Shown: piece by piece, positions 1 through 10,287 of the stretch
How positions within the stretch are numbered: the first letter of the stretch is position 1
Layout of the letters: the number at the start of each line of letters is the position of its first letter
Source: a bacterium
GTDB lineage: Bacteria; Verrucomicrobiota; Kiritimatiellia; CAIKKV01; CAITUY01
NCBI GenBank assembly: GCA_037128595.1
Contig: JBAXWB010000002.1
Coordinates: 124,001-188,000 of the forward strand
Length of the DNA stretch: 64,000 bases
Direction of reading: 5' to 3'
Position numbers and translations under genes: made by a program
The notes under the pieces: model-generated
The model's input: the letters and a program-made list of their open reading frames with translations, nothing else
Told to the model about the DNA's origin: nothing
Database searches by the model: none

Positions 1-1033
1 ACTCCACGTTCCGGCGCAGCCCGCCCAGGGTTGACTCATTAATGTGCAACGGATTGCCGTCGAAATCATAAGAAAGAAAGAAAAGAAGCGCCCATCCGAT
101 TGCGGAATCGACATGAATATGGGGCTTCACTTTCACTTCGTACTGCTCGCAGAGGCGGTTGCGCAAGTCATATACCGGCTTGACCCGGTCCACGGCAAAC
201 GTATCCGTGGTTCCCATCGTGAGCATAATGGCGGGAACAGGGCACCCCAGGCAAAAGCAGGCACGCAAATGCTGTTCAAGATCATTCAGATCGATCTCGT
301 TACGTTCATTGATCTTGATCCGGATCGTCCGGCCCTCAATATCAACACCCAGTAGCGATAAGTTGGTGATGTTCGAATAGTGCCCGCCCTGCGAATTCAT
401 AATCCGGTAATCACGCCCCGCCCCCATCCCGAGGCGCTTGGCGTCCGGCAGCGATTTCCGGATGCCCGTCAGATACCCGTAAAGATTGCAAAAGGTGCCT
501 CCCTGGGTAAACAACCCGGCCGCCTGCCCCACGTCATAGCCTGCGAGGGACGCCATCTGGCGCACCACATTTTTCTCCAGTTCATCAGCCATTCCTGAAT
601 ATTCGGTGTAGACCAGATTCGGGTTGGCCAGCAACCCCATCATCGCCCCGTAAATGGCGGGATCGCAGGGCATGGTGATCACATTCTCAACGCTGGCAGG
701 ATTTTCCCAATCCTTGGACAGCGCCGCGGCAAAGCGCAGCAGGCCATCAGGCTGACCGCCCGGCAACTGAATTCCCGGTGGAATCCGGTCCTGCGTCATC
801 AATTGCTGGCGCAGGCCCACCCCGCCATTGTAGGAAAGCAGCCGGTGATCCGGTTTCAGGTGACGGTTCCTGAATTCAATGATCTGGCTGAAGCCAGGGT
901 CTTTAAAACACGGCCAATACTTGGGATTACGCGAAAAGAAATGCTCCCGTACATGCTGACAGCGCGCCTCGAAGGCCGGATCAACGGCGTGCTCGGCATC
1001 ACCTCCATCTTGTCTTGTATTCTTTGACTTCAC
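1..1033 (-). CDS. Group II PLP-dependent decarboxylase (partial, C-terminus outside window)
   Basis: The reverse strand is open from a GTG at 1033 to the window edge, about 344 codons. The translation matches the group II pyridoxal-5'-phosphate decarboxylase family (glutamate, tyrosine, DOPA and related amino acid decarboxylases). Visible features are a glycine-rich stretch (TQGGTFCNLYGYL) and the motif HVDSAIGW, equivalent to the family's HVDAAxGG, whose Asp contacts the PLP ring nitrogen. The PLP-binding lysine would lie downstream, outside the window. The GTG overlaps the TGA of the upstream oxidoreductase gene (GTGA, 1030-1033) and has a GAGGTGAG ribosome site just before it, so translation is probably coupled. 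The substrate cannot be told from this fragment. Confidence 0.85.
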   Translation of the reverse strand, partial: MKSKNTRQDGGDAEHAVDPAFEARCQHVREHFFSRNPKYWPCFKDPGFSQIIEFRNRHLKPDHRLLSYNGGVGLRQQLMTQDRIPPGIQLPGGQPDGLLRFAAALSKDWENPASVENVITMPCDPAIYGAMMGLLANPNLVYTEYSGMADELEKNVVRQMASLAGYDVGQAAGLFTQGGTFCNLYGYLTGIRKSLPDAKRLGMGAGRDYRIMNSQGGHYSNITNLSLLGVDIEGRTIRIKINERNEIDLNDLEQHLRACFCLGCPVPAIMLTMGTTDTFAVDRVKPVYDLRNRLCEQYEVKVKPHIHVDSAIGWALLFFLSYDFDGNPLHINESTLGGLRRNVE

Positions 1034-2382
1034 ATCTCACCTCGATCGCCTGAGGGCAGGTACGCCCCGTAATGTCTGAGCCGGTTTCTCAACTCATCGG
1101 TATTGACCGCATGAACATCGGTCGATCCGTCACCTGCGGCCATTGCCGCGGCAAGACCCGCCGCTTCGCCCATGCACAGACACACAGGCATCACTCGCGT
1201 ACTTCCCTGAACCGGACGATCCGTGGAAATGCTTCGACCTGCCACAAGAACATTGCGTAGTCCCTTGGGCGTCAGGCAGCGATACGGAACGCCATGCGAT
1301 TCACCGGCCTCGAGCCGGATCGCGGTTGACGCCAGCTCCTTGTCTCTCGCAATCTCAGTTTTCTTGTGATGAACATCCACATAATAACTGTTGCGGCATA
1401 TTTCATCCGGGAAATGACGCCTGTTAATGAAATCATCGACGGTAAGCGTGTAATCCCCCGTGACACGCCTGGTTTCCCGGATTCCGAGTAGCGCTCCCGT
1501 CTGGGTCAAGTGGGCATTAGCGAAGGCTGAAGGGAAATATTCAGCACACGCGTCGCGAAACGCTTTAGCCATTTTCCGCCCTTTCATAAGGGCTTTGCTG
1601 ACCGAAAAGGGATCCGTATTATCCACCTCCCAGATATGACCGGCGTTGAACCCGATTGCGCCCGGTCCGATCATGTTATTGCAGGCATGGTGGTCGGGAA
1701 TGTTCGGGTATTTGCCCGAAGCCACAATATCATCAATGATATTATGACTGGGACTGTTCTTCAGCATACCGCAATGCTGATACGCATACATGTCGACATT
1801 CGTAAGCGTAAAGCAGTGACTCGCAGGCTGAAGGTTCCCTGACTCGTCACCTTTCTCAAATTCCGCACCAGCCCAAACCGCTACATCGGCGTCCCCTGTT
1901 GCATCGACATAAATCTTGGACTTGAAGGCCGTAAGACCGGCCTTGTTGGCCACAATAACGGCATCAATGTGACCCGGCACGTCACACTCCACCCGCGTCA
2001 CGAAAGAGTTAAACAGAACCGTTACACCATACTGGGTCACGAGGTCATCATAAAGTCGTTTCAACAGTTCGGGGTCAATGGGCGTCCAATCAAATCCGTC
2101 CGCTGAAACATGTGGCATGCCGCCGATACAGTCCTTGAGGAGCTTCTCCGCCATGCCCCCGTAAATGATGCGTTGCTTGTCAGTAAAAGGGCACCAAGCC
2201 GGTACCAAGCCAGAAGTGCCCATCCCTCCGAGCGCCCCCGTCGACTCCAGCAGCAGCGTTTTCGCCCCCTCACGCGCCGCCGCCGCCGCCGCGGTACACC
2301 CGGCCGGACCGCCTCCGGCGACAATGACATCCCAGGAATCATTCAACGGCAATGAACTTGACTTCAATATGTATTCAGTCAT
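1030..2382 (-). CDS. FAD-dependent oxidoreductase (FAD_oxidored type)
   Basis: This encodes about 450 residues with an N-terminal Rossmann dinucleotide-binding motif, GGGPAG (about residues 22-27), followed by the ES-T-GALGGMGTSG stretch typical of the FAD-dependent oxidoreductase family common in PVC and Bacteroidetes genomes. A C-terminal FAD-contact segment resembles GRSISTDRPVQGSTRVMPVC, ending in a GEAAGLAAA helix. The start at 2382 is preferred because GAGGAG sits four bases upstream. An in-frame ATG at 2415 would extend it further into the upstream transglutaminase-like gene and has no better site. There is no signal peptide, so it is probably cytoplasmic. It lies between a secreted transglutaminase-like gene and a PLP decarboxylase. 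The substrate is unknown. Confidence 0.85.
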   Translation of the reverse strand: MTEYILKSSSLPLNDSWDVIVAGGGPAGCTAAAAAAREGAKTLLLESTGALGGMGTSGLVPAWCPFTDKQRIIYGGMAEKLLKDCIGGMPHVSADGFDWTPIDPELLKRLYDDLVTQYGVTVLFNSFVTRVECDVPGHIDAVIVANKAGLTAFKSKIYVDATGDADVAVWAGAEFEKGDESGNLQPASHCFTLTNVDMYAYQHCGMLKNSPSHNIIDDIVASGKYPNIPDHHACNNMIGPGAIGFNAGHIWEVDNTDPFSVSKALMKGRKMAKAFRDACAEYFPSAFANAHLTQTGALLGIRETRRVTGDYTLTVDDFINRRHFPDEICRNSYYVDVHHKKTEIARDKELASTAIRLEAGESHGVPYRCLTPKGLRNVLVAGRSISTDRPVQGSTRVMPVCLCMGEAAGLAAAMAAGDGSTDVHAVNTDELRNRLRHYGAYLPSGDRGEM

Positions 2383-2401
2383 GCGCTCCTCATCCAAAGC
2401 C

Positions 2402-4780
2402 TCACTTGGTGACAAGGTCAGCCTCCAGAATCACGGGATCGGTCGGCGAAATCTTGCAACTCACCGTATAACCATTGTCAACCTCGCGATCAGGAACTAA
2501 CCGCAGGGCAAACCCATAGAACGGGGTCGCCGACTTGACCGACGCCTTGACGGCATCCGTTACATCGATGGAGAACGGCTTTGCCGGATTGTAAGGCATC
2601 TCCCGCAGGGGAACGATACACGTTCCAGCCACCTCAGGCAAACCACCCTCCTTAAACGCCTTACGAAAATCAGGGGGTACCACAAGCAGAAATGCCCCGA
2701 GTTTAGCCGGTGCACTCTTATGACTTTCAGCGACGGGCACCACCAGACGAACGGCAGCAATATGCTTGCCTGCCAACTTTTTCAAGTCCCCCTTGACCAA
2801 CACCATCCCGGCCACCACTTTGCCGGGAGCATCGCTTGCCTTGGGCCAACGCAGCGCCCCCCTAACACCCGACTCCCCTTTGTCGTTTAAAAAATTCACA
2901 TAGGTCAGCGGAATCTTCATGGTTTCATCACTTTTGACAGGTATCCCACCGCCAATGGGCGAGGACATGTCACCCGCCCCGCCCTCCAAGGTTTTTTCTT
3001 TTGAGCCGGAGGCAGCCCATGCCGGTGGCGGCTGAGTCCCTACCAGAAACGGACTGGGAAGCGTCTGGAGTTCGGCTTCAGACGCCACTTTTGCCTCCTC
3101 CGCACCAGCTGGCAGCGGTTGCACAACGCCTCCCGGAACCACCACTTCCCGGCGCACAGAGACCATGCGGGGATAAACGGGGTATTGCCCCTTGGGAGTA
3201 GGACAGTCGATGACGATTTTGGCGGGTAAATCCTTGGCCGAGAAGCGCTTCTGCACCACCGTAATAGTGTCGGACCATTTCGCGTTGTGCTGTTTCGCAA
3301 TTTCTCGGCCGTCCGCACACAGTTTTGCAAAACTTTTGGCGCGCGAACCGAGCCGATAGGCATACGTCACGATCAACTGATTATTCCCCAACGATTTGGG
3401 ATCCGCAACAGACACGTTCACTTCGTTGCGTCCCGGCGACAGGTAAGGCAATGCGCCCGGGTTATTCTGGAACACCGCCTGCACCTTCAGCGCCAACAAT
3501 GATTCCTTGAACGTGACCCTGACGAGAACCTCGAGATGTCCATTGATTTCTTGTGAAAAATCCTTCACATCAACCGCAACAAACGTGACACCTCCATTTG
3601 TCGAAACCTCCACGATGTCCGCACCAACCGCCTCACCGCTGGCCTGCGTGAACATATAGGGCGTCGCCAGACTGAACGTGACGCGGCCGGGAGCACCGGC
3701 GGCGACCGGAACAAGCGCCTTGCCCACATGCTTGACATTGTCTGTCGACGCAAACGATTTCAGCACGGCCTCCGAGGCGAGGTCCGGTGCAAAGTTCAAC
3801 ATGCCGTTGGCATAACTCCGGCCTGGCTTGCTGTTGATGTATGGTTCCAGGACAAGGCCATAAGCAGGGTCATTACGCGTATCCTTATGCCCGGGGCATG
3901 TATGGCGCGGCGCCATCTTATTGCCGATCCAGAACCAGGCATTTGTCTGGGCATCCCATGTGTTTTCGATGGCGTAGCCCGGAGCGAGGTTCACATCGGT
4001 GGAGTAAGATCCCGTGGCATGATTGATGCCCATCCAGCTATCCGCACTATTACCGGCACGATGGCTCTTCAGCCCCTTCACTACGCCGTCGAGCGTATCG
4101 CCACAGGAGAGTAAGGCTGGCGCCTGCCAGTTGACTTGCTCCCCGCTCGTCACAAAAGCATTATTTTTCGCATAGACACAGTTACGGGCCTTGTCCAATT
4201 CAAAAGCCCCGGTGACCAGCGTTTGCGCGTTATTGCTAAGATCGTCTTCACCGGCAATGGTGCGTCCCCCCTTACCATCCGGCATCCAGGCGTAGAACTT
4301 GAGAAAAGCATCCAGGTAGTGCCAGCGACCATCATACTGCGCCTCCACCGTCGTGTGACCATCCCAACCGACAAAACGCCAATTCCAGCCCAACTCACGC
4401 CAGATCGCCGACTGCTCGCTATGAAGACCGCCACACAGGCTCCATCCGTAGCAGTTGATCTCCTTGAGCACTGACAGGCCACCCGGCTCGTTCGGGTAGT
4501 TGCGATGGTAATGCGTCAGAATCATGAAATTGTAGACCGCAATGGCTTTTTCATCATTATTCTTGCAACCTCGCGTAACGGACTCGGCAATGGCCTTCAG
4601 TGAGGAGCAATCCGGAGCCTTGTCCGGCTGAACTTTTATACCGGCGACCAGCGCAGGGGCCGCCGCCATCCGGGATGGTGCCTCTCCCGCCAGGGTAGAA
4701 AGCGATAGCGAGGCAATACAAAAAGTCACCACCATATTACGGGTTCTTAACATACCGGTTCTCTTTTCTTTCTGGATCAT
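2402..4780 (-). CDS. Secreted transglutaminase-like protein
   Basis: A 792-residue protein begins with a hydrophobic signal segment (about residues 15-32, ending LSTLAGEA). A transglutaminase-core domain follows, with the apparent catalytic triad Cys116 (in YGWSLCGGLHSEQ), His142 (GWDGHTTVEA) and Asp157 (WHYLDAF). This fold includes both crosslinking enzymes and cysteine proteases or amidases, so the reaction is uncertain. The remaining 600 residues are beta-rich with a proline- and alanine-rich linker near residues 560-600 and no domain I recognise. The ATG at 4780 overlaps the TGA of the upstream giant protein gene (ATGA, 4777-4780). An alternative start at 4753 (MLRTRN) would give a more standard signal peptide. 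It probably acts in the periplasm or outside the cell. Confidence 0.75.
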   Translation of the reverse strand: MIQKEKRTGMLRTRNMVVTFCIASLSLSTLAGEAPSRMAAAPALVAGIKVQPDKAPDCSSLKAIAESVTRGCKNNDEKAIAVYNFMILTHYHRNYPNEPGGLSVLKEINCYGWSLCGGLHSEQSAIWRELGWNWRFVGWDGHTTVEAQYDGRWHYLDAFLKFYAWMPDGKGGRTIAGEDDLSNNAQTLVTGAFELDKARNCVYAKNNAFVTSGEQVNWQAPALLSCGDTLDGVVKGLKSHRAGNSADSWMGINHATGSYSTDVNLAPGYAIENTWDAQTNAWFWIGNKMAPRHTCPGHKDTRNDPAYGLVLEPYINSKPGRSYANGMLNFAPDLASEAVLKSFASTDNVKHVGKALVPVAAGAPGRVTFSLATPYMFTQASGEAVGADIVEVSTNGGVTFVAVDVKDFSQEINGHLEVLVRVTFKESLLALKVQAVFQNNPGALPYLSPGRNEVNVSVADPKSLGNNQLIVTYAYRLGSRAKSFAKLCADGREIAKQHNAKWSDTITVVQKRFSAKDLPAKIVIDCPTPKGQYPVYPRMVSVRREVVVPGGVVQPLPAGAEEAKVASEAELQTLPSPFLVGTQPPPAWAASGSKEKTLEGGAGDMSSPIGGGIPVKSDETMKIPLTYVNFLNDKGESGVRGALRWPKASDAPGKVVAGMVLVKGDLKKLAGKHIAAVRLVVPVAESHKSAPAKLGAFLLVVPPDFRKAFKEGGLPEVAGTCIVPLREMPYNPAKPFSIDVTDAVKASVKSATPFYGFALRLVPDREVDNGYTVSCKISPTDPVILEADLVTK

Positions 4781-7700
4781 CTGATTGAATAGACCGACCC
4801 TGTTATTAGCGTTTCAAATTGGTCGAGCGTAACGGCATGGGAATTCACGGTTACATGCAATTTCCCAATCGTCGCAACCCGGTGCATATCCATTACCTTT
4901 ACATAAGAATCCACCAGATTGGCAAAAGAGCCTGACAGCGATCCCGTATTGGTAGCAATCAGGAAACTGGCGTAATAAGGCAAATGATTATCCGACACCA
5001 CAACCTTCAGCACGCCATCCAGAACAAGGGATCCATTTACCATAACACGAGTACTCTGTGACCCATCGCCTAACTCCACCCAATTCGTACTCCCTGAAGA
5101 CAGCGTCAGATTGCTCATTATCAGCGTACCGATGCCAGCATCGCCGGGGGACAATATTCCGCCCGCATTCACCGCAACCGTCCGGTTAATCAACCCCGTT
5201 CCCCCGAGGGTCCCTCCTGCATTCACCCCCACCGCCCCCACCGCATTGGACAACGTGCCGATCACCATAAGTGTCCCGCCGGCCACCGTGGTCACCCCGG
5301 TGTAGCTGCATGACCCGCTCAACTTCTGGACCCCGCAATTCGTCACCATCAGGGCAATGTTTGAACTGCCGATCATACCCGAAAAGTCGTTCGTCATGCC
5401 CACCGGCGGCTGCAGCGTGAGCGTAGCCACCTGTGAGCCACTGTTTTTCACAATGCCGGCTCCACCAGCGCCACTCAACAATCCGCCCAGCGTCGCGGCA
5501 TGCCCCATTAGGTCATATGATGCCCCTGCTCCGAATTCCAGAGCCCCATAGTAACCACTCCCGTTGAATGGATTTCCGATCGATAGGATGGAGCCAGGGA
5601 GCAGTACCAGATTCGAACTCCCTGTCATGACCCCGTTAACGCTCGTGTTATACAACTGAACATAGCTTTTCTGAACAACCGCATTACTTCCACTCAAGGA
5701 CTGATTATAGCCCTGGGACAAATACCCCCCGTTCAACACCAGCAATCCGAAGTAATAGGGTATGTTGGCCAGGGCATTGGTCCCCCCGGGGTTCAGAAAC
5801 AAGGTGGCATTTGAAAAACAAGTGCTGGAGGGAATGATGATGCCCGCATTCACATTTACCGTGCCTGTAAAAGCAGGACTATGGGGCGAGTTCAACCACA
5901 ACAGGCCGGCCCCCCGCTTATTCAGCACCCCTCCGCCGGAAAAGGCTGTCAAACTGGAAATATTCTCGGCAATACAATAATTCTCATCCATCTGAAGCGT
6001 ATTCGTGGTTCCATCTGCCACATTGATTCCGTTGGTGACGCTGAGATATGACATGGCATTAATCGATCCATAAATCCTGACTGTGCCTCCCGCCAGGATC
6101 AAGGCATTGGTGTGCCCCGTCCCCGTCCCACTGAACAGGGCTGAAATCCCGCCTTCAGGGATCCAGAGCAAGCCGCCGGTCGCAATCGTCAAACTCTTTC
6201 CAATAAATGTGCCAGTCGCCGTGACCGTACAGGTGTTGGCTAGCGAGTTCACAAGATAGTTCTTGTTGGGGTCAATTTCCCCGGCGGGATTCCAGTTTGC
6301 CGCGTTTGTCCAGGAATTCCCGGCATGTCCGCCGACCCAAACCTCATCCACGCCCGCCTCAAAGGTGGTGAACGCGTTCGTCGCCGATGCCCAGACATCA
6401 CCCGCCGCATTCGTCGCCCGGTATGTCCAGTAATATGTCGCAGAAGGATTCAGACTGACGTCATTACTGACCAACCCGAAGGGTACTATCCCAAGGTTCG
6501 TACTATTGCCAAACGTCGTGGAATTCGTCCCCCAGTAGCAGAATACCGTCGTCGGCCAAACTCCTGTGGAGATCAAACTCGCACATAGCGTCGCCGCGTT
6601 GTTCCACATGTTGCTCGTTCCCGCCAGTACAATGACTGGCGCCGCATTTGTCGTCGTAAAGACGTTGGTCGTCGCGGGCCAGCATGGCCCCACCGAGTTG
6701 CTCGCCATAAATGTGTAGTAGTAAGCCGTCACAGGGGTCAAACCCGTCAGCGTATTACTCACCGCACCCTGCGTCCAAACACCAAGATTCGTTACGCTGT
6801 TCAAGGCGCCAGAACTGATTCCCCAGCGGAGGGTTACCGTTGTTGCCTCCCCACCCTCATCCTCCAGATTCCCCGATACCGTAGCCGAATACGCCCCGAT
6901 CCCCGTGGCCGCCCCGTTAACCATCACCGGCGCTACCGTGCCGGCAACAAAATTGCTCAGGGTCACGCTCCCTGCGGGAACATTGACATAAACCCCGATC
7001 CGCCCGATCACCGTGTGTGCCATGTCATTGCTCACCACGTTGACATGTGCCGCCGCGATGTTGTCGAAGGAACCCGACAACACGCCCGTATTAGTCATAA
7101 TCAGGAAATGATCGCCCGCTACGGGCACATAGCCACCCCGCGCCACCACCTGCAAGACCCCTCCTAGCGCATTATTTCCGTTAATCAACACCTGGTCGCC
7201 GGACAACGTACTGGCCAGTTCAAATATATTCGTGCTACCCGCAGAAAGCATGAGGTTACTCACGGTTAAAGTGCCAATGCCTCCATCACCCGGTGACAGC
7301 ATCGCCCCGTTGGCCACAGCCACGGCCCGATTAATTGTTCCCGTTCCGCCCAATGTCCCACCCGCGGTCACTGCCACCGATCCCCCCGCGTTGGATAACG
7401 GCCCATTCACCAACAGCGTTCCGTTCGCCACCAGGGTCAGCCCGGTATAGACACACGACCCGCTCAGCTTCTGCACCCCGCGATTGGTCACCACCAGCGC
7501 AATGTTCGAGCTGCCGATCGAACCCGAGTAATCGTTCGTTACCCCCGCCGGAGGCTGTAGCGTCAGCGTGGCCAAGGTGGCGGAACTATTCCTTACCAAC
7601 CCCTGGCCATTGGGACTCACCAACCCACCCAGTGTCGTGCTGTAGCCGGAGAGGTCATTCGTCGCCCCAGCACCGAACTCCAGTGCCCCGTAATAGCCGG

Positions 7701-10206
7701 AGCCATCCGGGGACGCGAACAGCATGGTATACCCGGGCGCCAGCACCAGGTTGGAACTCCCCGTCATGATACCGTTGAAGAGTGCGGTTAATCCCACAAT
7801 GTAGCTCCGTTGGGCGACATTGATAACCGGGCTTTTCAAGGCACAACTAGCCCCGCCCAGCGTGTTTAAGGTTCCCCCATTGAAAATGAACCCGGCATAT
7901 GAGATCGCCGCATTAATAAGTGTATTCGTTCCTCCCACATTCACATACACCGTGGCATTGGAAAAGACAGATGGCGCATTCAACTCCATCACCCCGGCAT
8001 CAATATTCACCGTCCCGGTGAAGGAGGGACTGTAGAGTCCAAAAATCTGCAGCGCGCCGGCCCCGGTCTTCCTCAGCATCCCGGCACCAGACAGGGATGA
8101 CGGAGTCAGGATATTATCATGGCTCGTGCTCGTGGTATCCAGCATCAGGGTGTTAGTCGTCCCATCGGCCACATTAATCCCGTTGGTGACGACCAGACTA
8201 GGCGGTCCCGCTCCCAGAAACCGCACCGCACCGCCCGACAGGACCAGGGCATTGGTATTGCCTGTCCCCACCCCGCTCAGACTCGCCGCCACGCTATCCG
8301 GAATCAGAAACAGACCGCCTGATGCAATGGTCAAACTCTTCCCGATGAATGTCCCGCTCGCCGTGACCGTGCAGGTGTTGGCCAGCGTGTTCACTAGGTA
8401 GTTCTTGCCGGGGTCGATCTCACCGGCCGGACTCCAGTTCGCCGCATTGGTCCAAGAATTACCCGCATACCCGCCGACCCAGACCGCATCCACACCCGCC
8501 GGATAGGTGGTGAAACTGTTCGTCGTTGTAATCGCCACTCCCGCCTGATTGCTCGCCATAAAGGTATAGGAATAAGCCATGCTGGGGGTCAGCCCTGTCA
8601 AAAGATTACTCACCAATCCGGGTGCCAGCCCCGCGGACCCCATATTGCTCGCGGTCAAGCTCCCATTCGACAGCCCCCATGAGCAGTACACTGTCGTCGG
8701 CCAGGCTCCCGTGGAGGAGAGATTCGCATAGAGGGCGACCGAGGTAGACACGACATTGCTCGAGCCCACCAGCGTGATGGCCGGGATTGCATTGGTTGTC
8801 CTGAAGTTGTTGGTTGTATTTGCCCAGTAGAGCGGCCCTACTGAATTACTGGCCATAAAAGTGTAGTAGTAAGAGGTCATGGGTGTCAGATTTGACAACG
8901 TACAGTTCACCAGCCCCGGAGTTTTCACATTCAGATTGGTCAGATTATCCAACGGTGACGAATTTGAATTGGTGGACCATAACAGGTACACGGTGGTTGC
9001 CACCCCCCCGTCGCTCGCGAGATTTCCTTGTACCGTCGCCAAGTAGGCCCCAATATTCAAAGGGGGGTCCTGGTTGGCGATCGCCGCCACTCCGGCAACG
9101 GCCGCAGGTCCATAGGAGTTGAAAACTGTAGTATTGGAGGCGATGTTCACATAGGTCGCCCAGATCCAGTTGGTGGACCGTCCAACAATCGAGATGCGAG
9201 CCTCATCCACAAGTCCTCCTCCCGATGCTGACGCCCATGGCTGACTCCCACCGCCAGCAATGTAGATAGGGTTCAGACTCGCACTACCAGCGTTTATTGC
9301 GCCTGATACGCTTGTGGAAGAGGCATCAACTTTGCCATCAAGCAAGATGCGCTTGGTTGTAATGGCACTATCGTAAGTACCAGCCACATAATGCCACACC
9401 CCACCGTCAATGGCGGTAGATCCGGTCATGAGGCCTGCGCCGCTCCAAGAGTTACCACCAACACCAAGAAGAAACTCAGTGACGTGAGGTGATGAACTGC
9501 TGGCGCGAAGGAGGCAGATCGTGTCTTTACGAAACAGGGCTGCGTAAGTTGTCAGTGACGGCACTTTACCCCACGCTTCAAGGGTTAACCCAGACGCTCC
9601 ACTGACGGTGTTGGATAACGTTGTGATATAGTATGTGGATACTGCGCTCGTGACACAATACCCCCCTGCGGCCATACCATTTGTTTGGATCATTCCCGTC
9701 TGCGTTCCATGCCATCCTCCGGCGGTGGAATCCGGAATCTGACCTAGGCCGTTCGTATGGTCCATGTGCCATACGCCGACATATCCATTAGCCCACACCG
9801 CCCCGTTTGTCGTGAAGGCCAATTGGCCATTCCCGCTATTTCCCCAGGTTGCGGTGATTGTCTCGGTGCCGTTGCCGTGCAGGTACGGTAACTGCACCCA
9901 GACAAGCGACGCCCCATTGGTGTTCCATGACTCGATCTCGTAGTTCAGGTTTGAGCCCAATACATCGGCGAATCGCAGATCGTAGCCGTAGGGTGAACTG
10001 AAGTTAGTGTAATTGAACCCGCTCATGCCGACATTGTTGCTCAGCGTCACCAGCGCCGGAAAGTTCGTCAGGGTTTCCGTCCGGTTATTGTACCCCGGGA
10101 ATGTGACCGTCATTGAGTAATTCGCAGCATGAGCCTCGAGCAAGCCCAGACACAGAAACCCCGCAAGCAAGGGTAAACACCCGCTCCATTTAACGATTCG
10201 ATTCAT
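4777..10206 (-). CDS. Giant secreted DUF2341/LamG-like protein with duplicated beta-strand repeat module
   Basis: An 1809-residue protein starts with a signal peptide (cleavage near HAANYS, residues 26-29). Next come a DUF2341-like domain (about 40-125) and a LamG/concanavalin A-like domain (about 135-350). Two long modules follow. Each has Fn3-like stretches (SxVxLYxNLSSTGxWPTTVYxxWG), then a WVGGxAGNSWTNAANW segment and autotransporter-associated beta-strand repeats (KTGAGxLxxxxxxSPxFTGTVNIxAG). The second copy begins near residue 1120. No C-terminal autotransporter barrel, LPXTG or PEP-CTERM anchor is visible. The family is usually exposed on the cell surface or released. A GGGGG ribosome site lies before the ATG. 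The gene follows the Pmp-like gene after 81 bp and overlaps the next gene by 4 bp, so these genes are probably co-transcribed. Confidence 0.8.
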   Translation of the reverse strand: MNRIVKWSGCLPLLAGFLCLGLLEAHAANYSMTVTFPGYNNRTETLTNFPALVTLSNNVGMSGFNYTNFSSPYGYDLRFADVLGSNLNYEIESWNTNGASLVWVQLPYLHGNGTETITATWGNSGNGQLAFTTNGAVWANGYVGVWHMDHTNGLGQIPDSTAGGWHGTQTGMIQTNGMAAGGYCVTSAVSTYYITTLSNTVSGASGLTLEAWGKVPSLTTYAALFRKDTICLLRASSSSPHVTEFLLGVGGNSWSGAGLMTGSTAIDGGVWHYVAGTYDSAITTKRILLDGKVDASSTSVSGAINAGSASLNPIYIAGGGSQPWASASGGGLVDEARISIVGRSTNWIWATYVNIASNTTVFNSYGPAAVAGVAAIANQDPPLNIGAYLATVQGNLASDGGVATTVYLLWSTNSNSSPLDNLTNLNVKTPGLVNCTLSNLTPMTSYYYTFMASNSVGPLYWANTTNNFRTTNAIPAITLVGSSNVVSTSVALYANLSSTGAWPTTVYCSWGLSNGSLTASNMGSAGLAPGLVSNLLTGLTPSMAYSYTFMASNQAGVAITTTNSFTTYPAGVDAVWVGGYAGNSWTNAANWSPAGEIDPGKNYLVNTLANTCTVTASGTFIGKSLTIASGGLFLIPDSVAASLSGVGTGNTNALVLSGGAVRFLGAGPPSLVVTNGINVADGTTNTLMLDTTSTSHDNILTPSSLSGAGMLRKTGAGALQIFGLYSPSFTGTVNIDAGVMELNAPSVFSNATVYVNVGGTNTLINAAISYAGFIFNGGTLNTLGGASCALKSPVINVAQRSYIVGLTALFNGIMTGSSNLVLAPGYTMLFASPDGSGYYGALEFGAGATNDLSGYSTTLGGLVSPNGQGLVRNSSATLATLTLQPPAGVTNDYSGSIGSSNIALVVTNRGVQKLSGSCVYTGLTLVANGTLLVNGPLSNAGGSVAVTAGGTLGGTGTINRAVAVANGAMLSPGDGGIGTLTVSNLMLSAGSTNIFELASTLSGDQVLINGNNALGGVLQVVARGGYVPVAGDHFLIMTNTGVLSGSFDNIAAAHVNVVSNDMAHTVIGRIGVYVNVPAGSVTLSNFVAGTVAPVMVNGAATGIGAYSATVSGNLEDEGGEATTVTLRWGISSGALNSVTNLGVWTQGAVSNTLTGLTPVTAYYYTFMASNSVGPCWPATTNVFTTTNAAPVIVLAGTSNMWNNAATLCASLISTGVWPTTVFCYWGTNSTTFGNSTNLGIVPFGLVSNDVSLNPSATYYWTYRATNAAGDVWASATNAFTTFEAGVDEVWVGGHAGNSWTNAANWNPAGEIDPNKNYLVNSLANTCTVTATGTFIGKSLTIATGGLLWIPEGGISALFSGTGTGHTNALILAGGTVRIYGSINAMSYLSVTNGINVADGTTNTLQMDENYCIAENISSLTAFSGGGVLNKRGAGLLWLNSPHSPAFTGTVNVNAGIIIPSSTCFSNATLFLNPGGTNALANIPYYFGLLVLNGGYLSQGYNQSLSGSNAVVQKSYVQLYNTSVNGVMTGSSNLVLLPGSILSIGNPFNGSGYYGALEFGAGASYDLMGHAATLGGLLSGAGGAGIVKNSGSQVATLTLQPPVGMTNDFSGMIGSSNIALMVTNCGVQKLSGSCSYTGVTTVAGGTLMVIGTLSNAVGAVGVNAGGTLGGTGLINRTVAVNAGGILSPGDAGIGTLIMSNLTLSSGSTNWVELGDGSQSTRVMVNGSLVLDGVLKVVVSDNHLPYYASFLIATNTGSLSGSFANLVDSYVKVMDMHRVATIGKLHVTVNSHAVTLDQFETLITGSVYSIR

Positions 10207-10287
10207 AACACGCGCCCCCTTTCATCATCATCCCCCCACACACAACCATTTACGCCGCAACCGAAAAAATTCTTCAGCACCTCGAAA

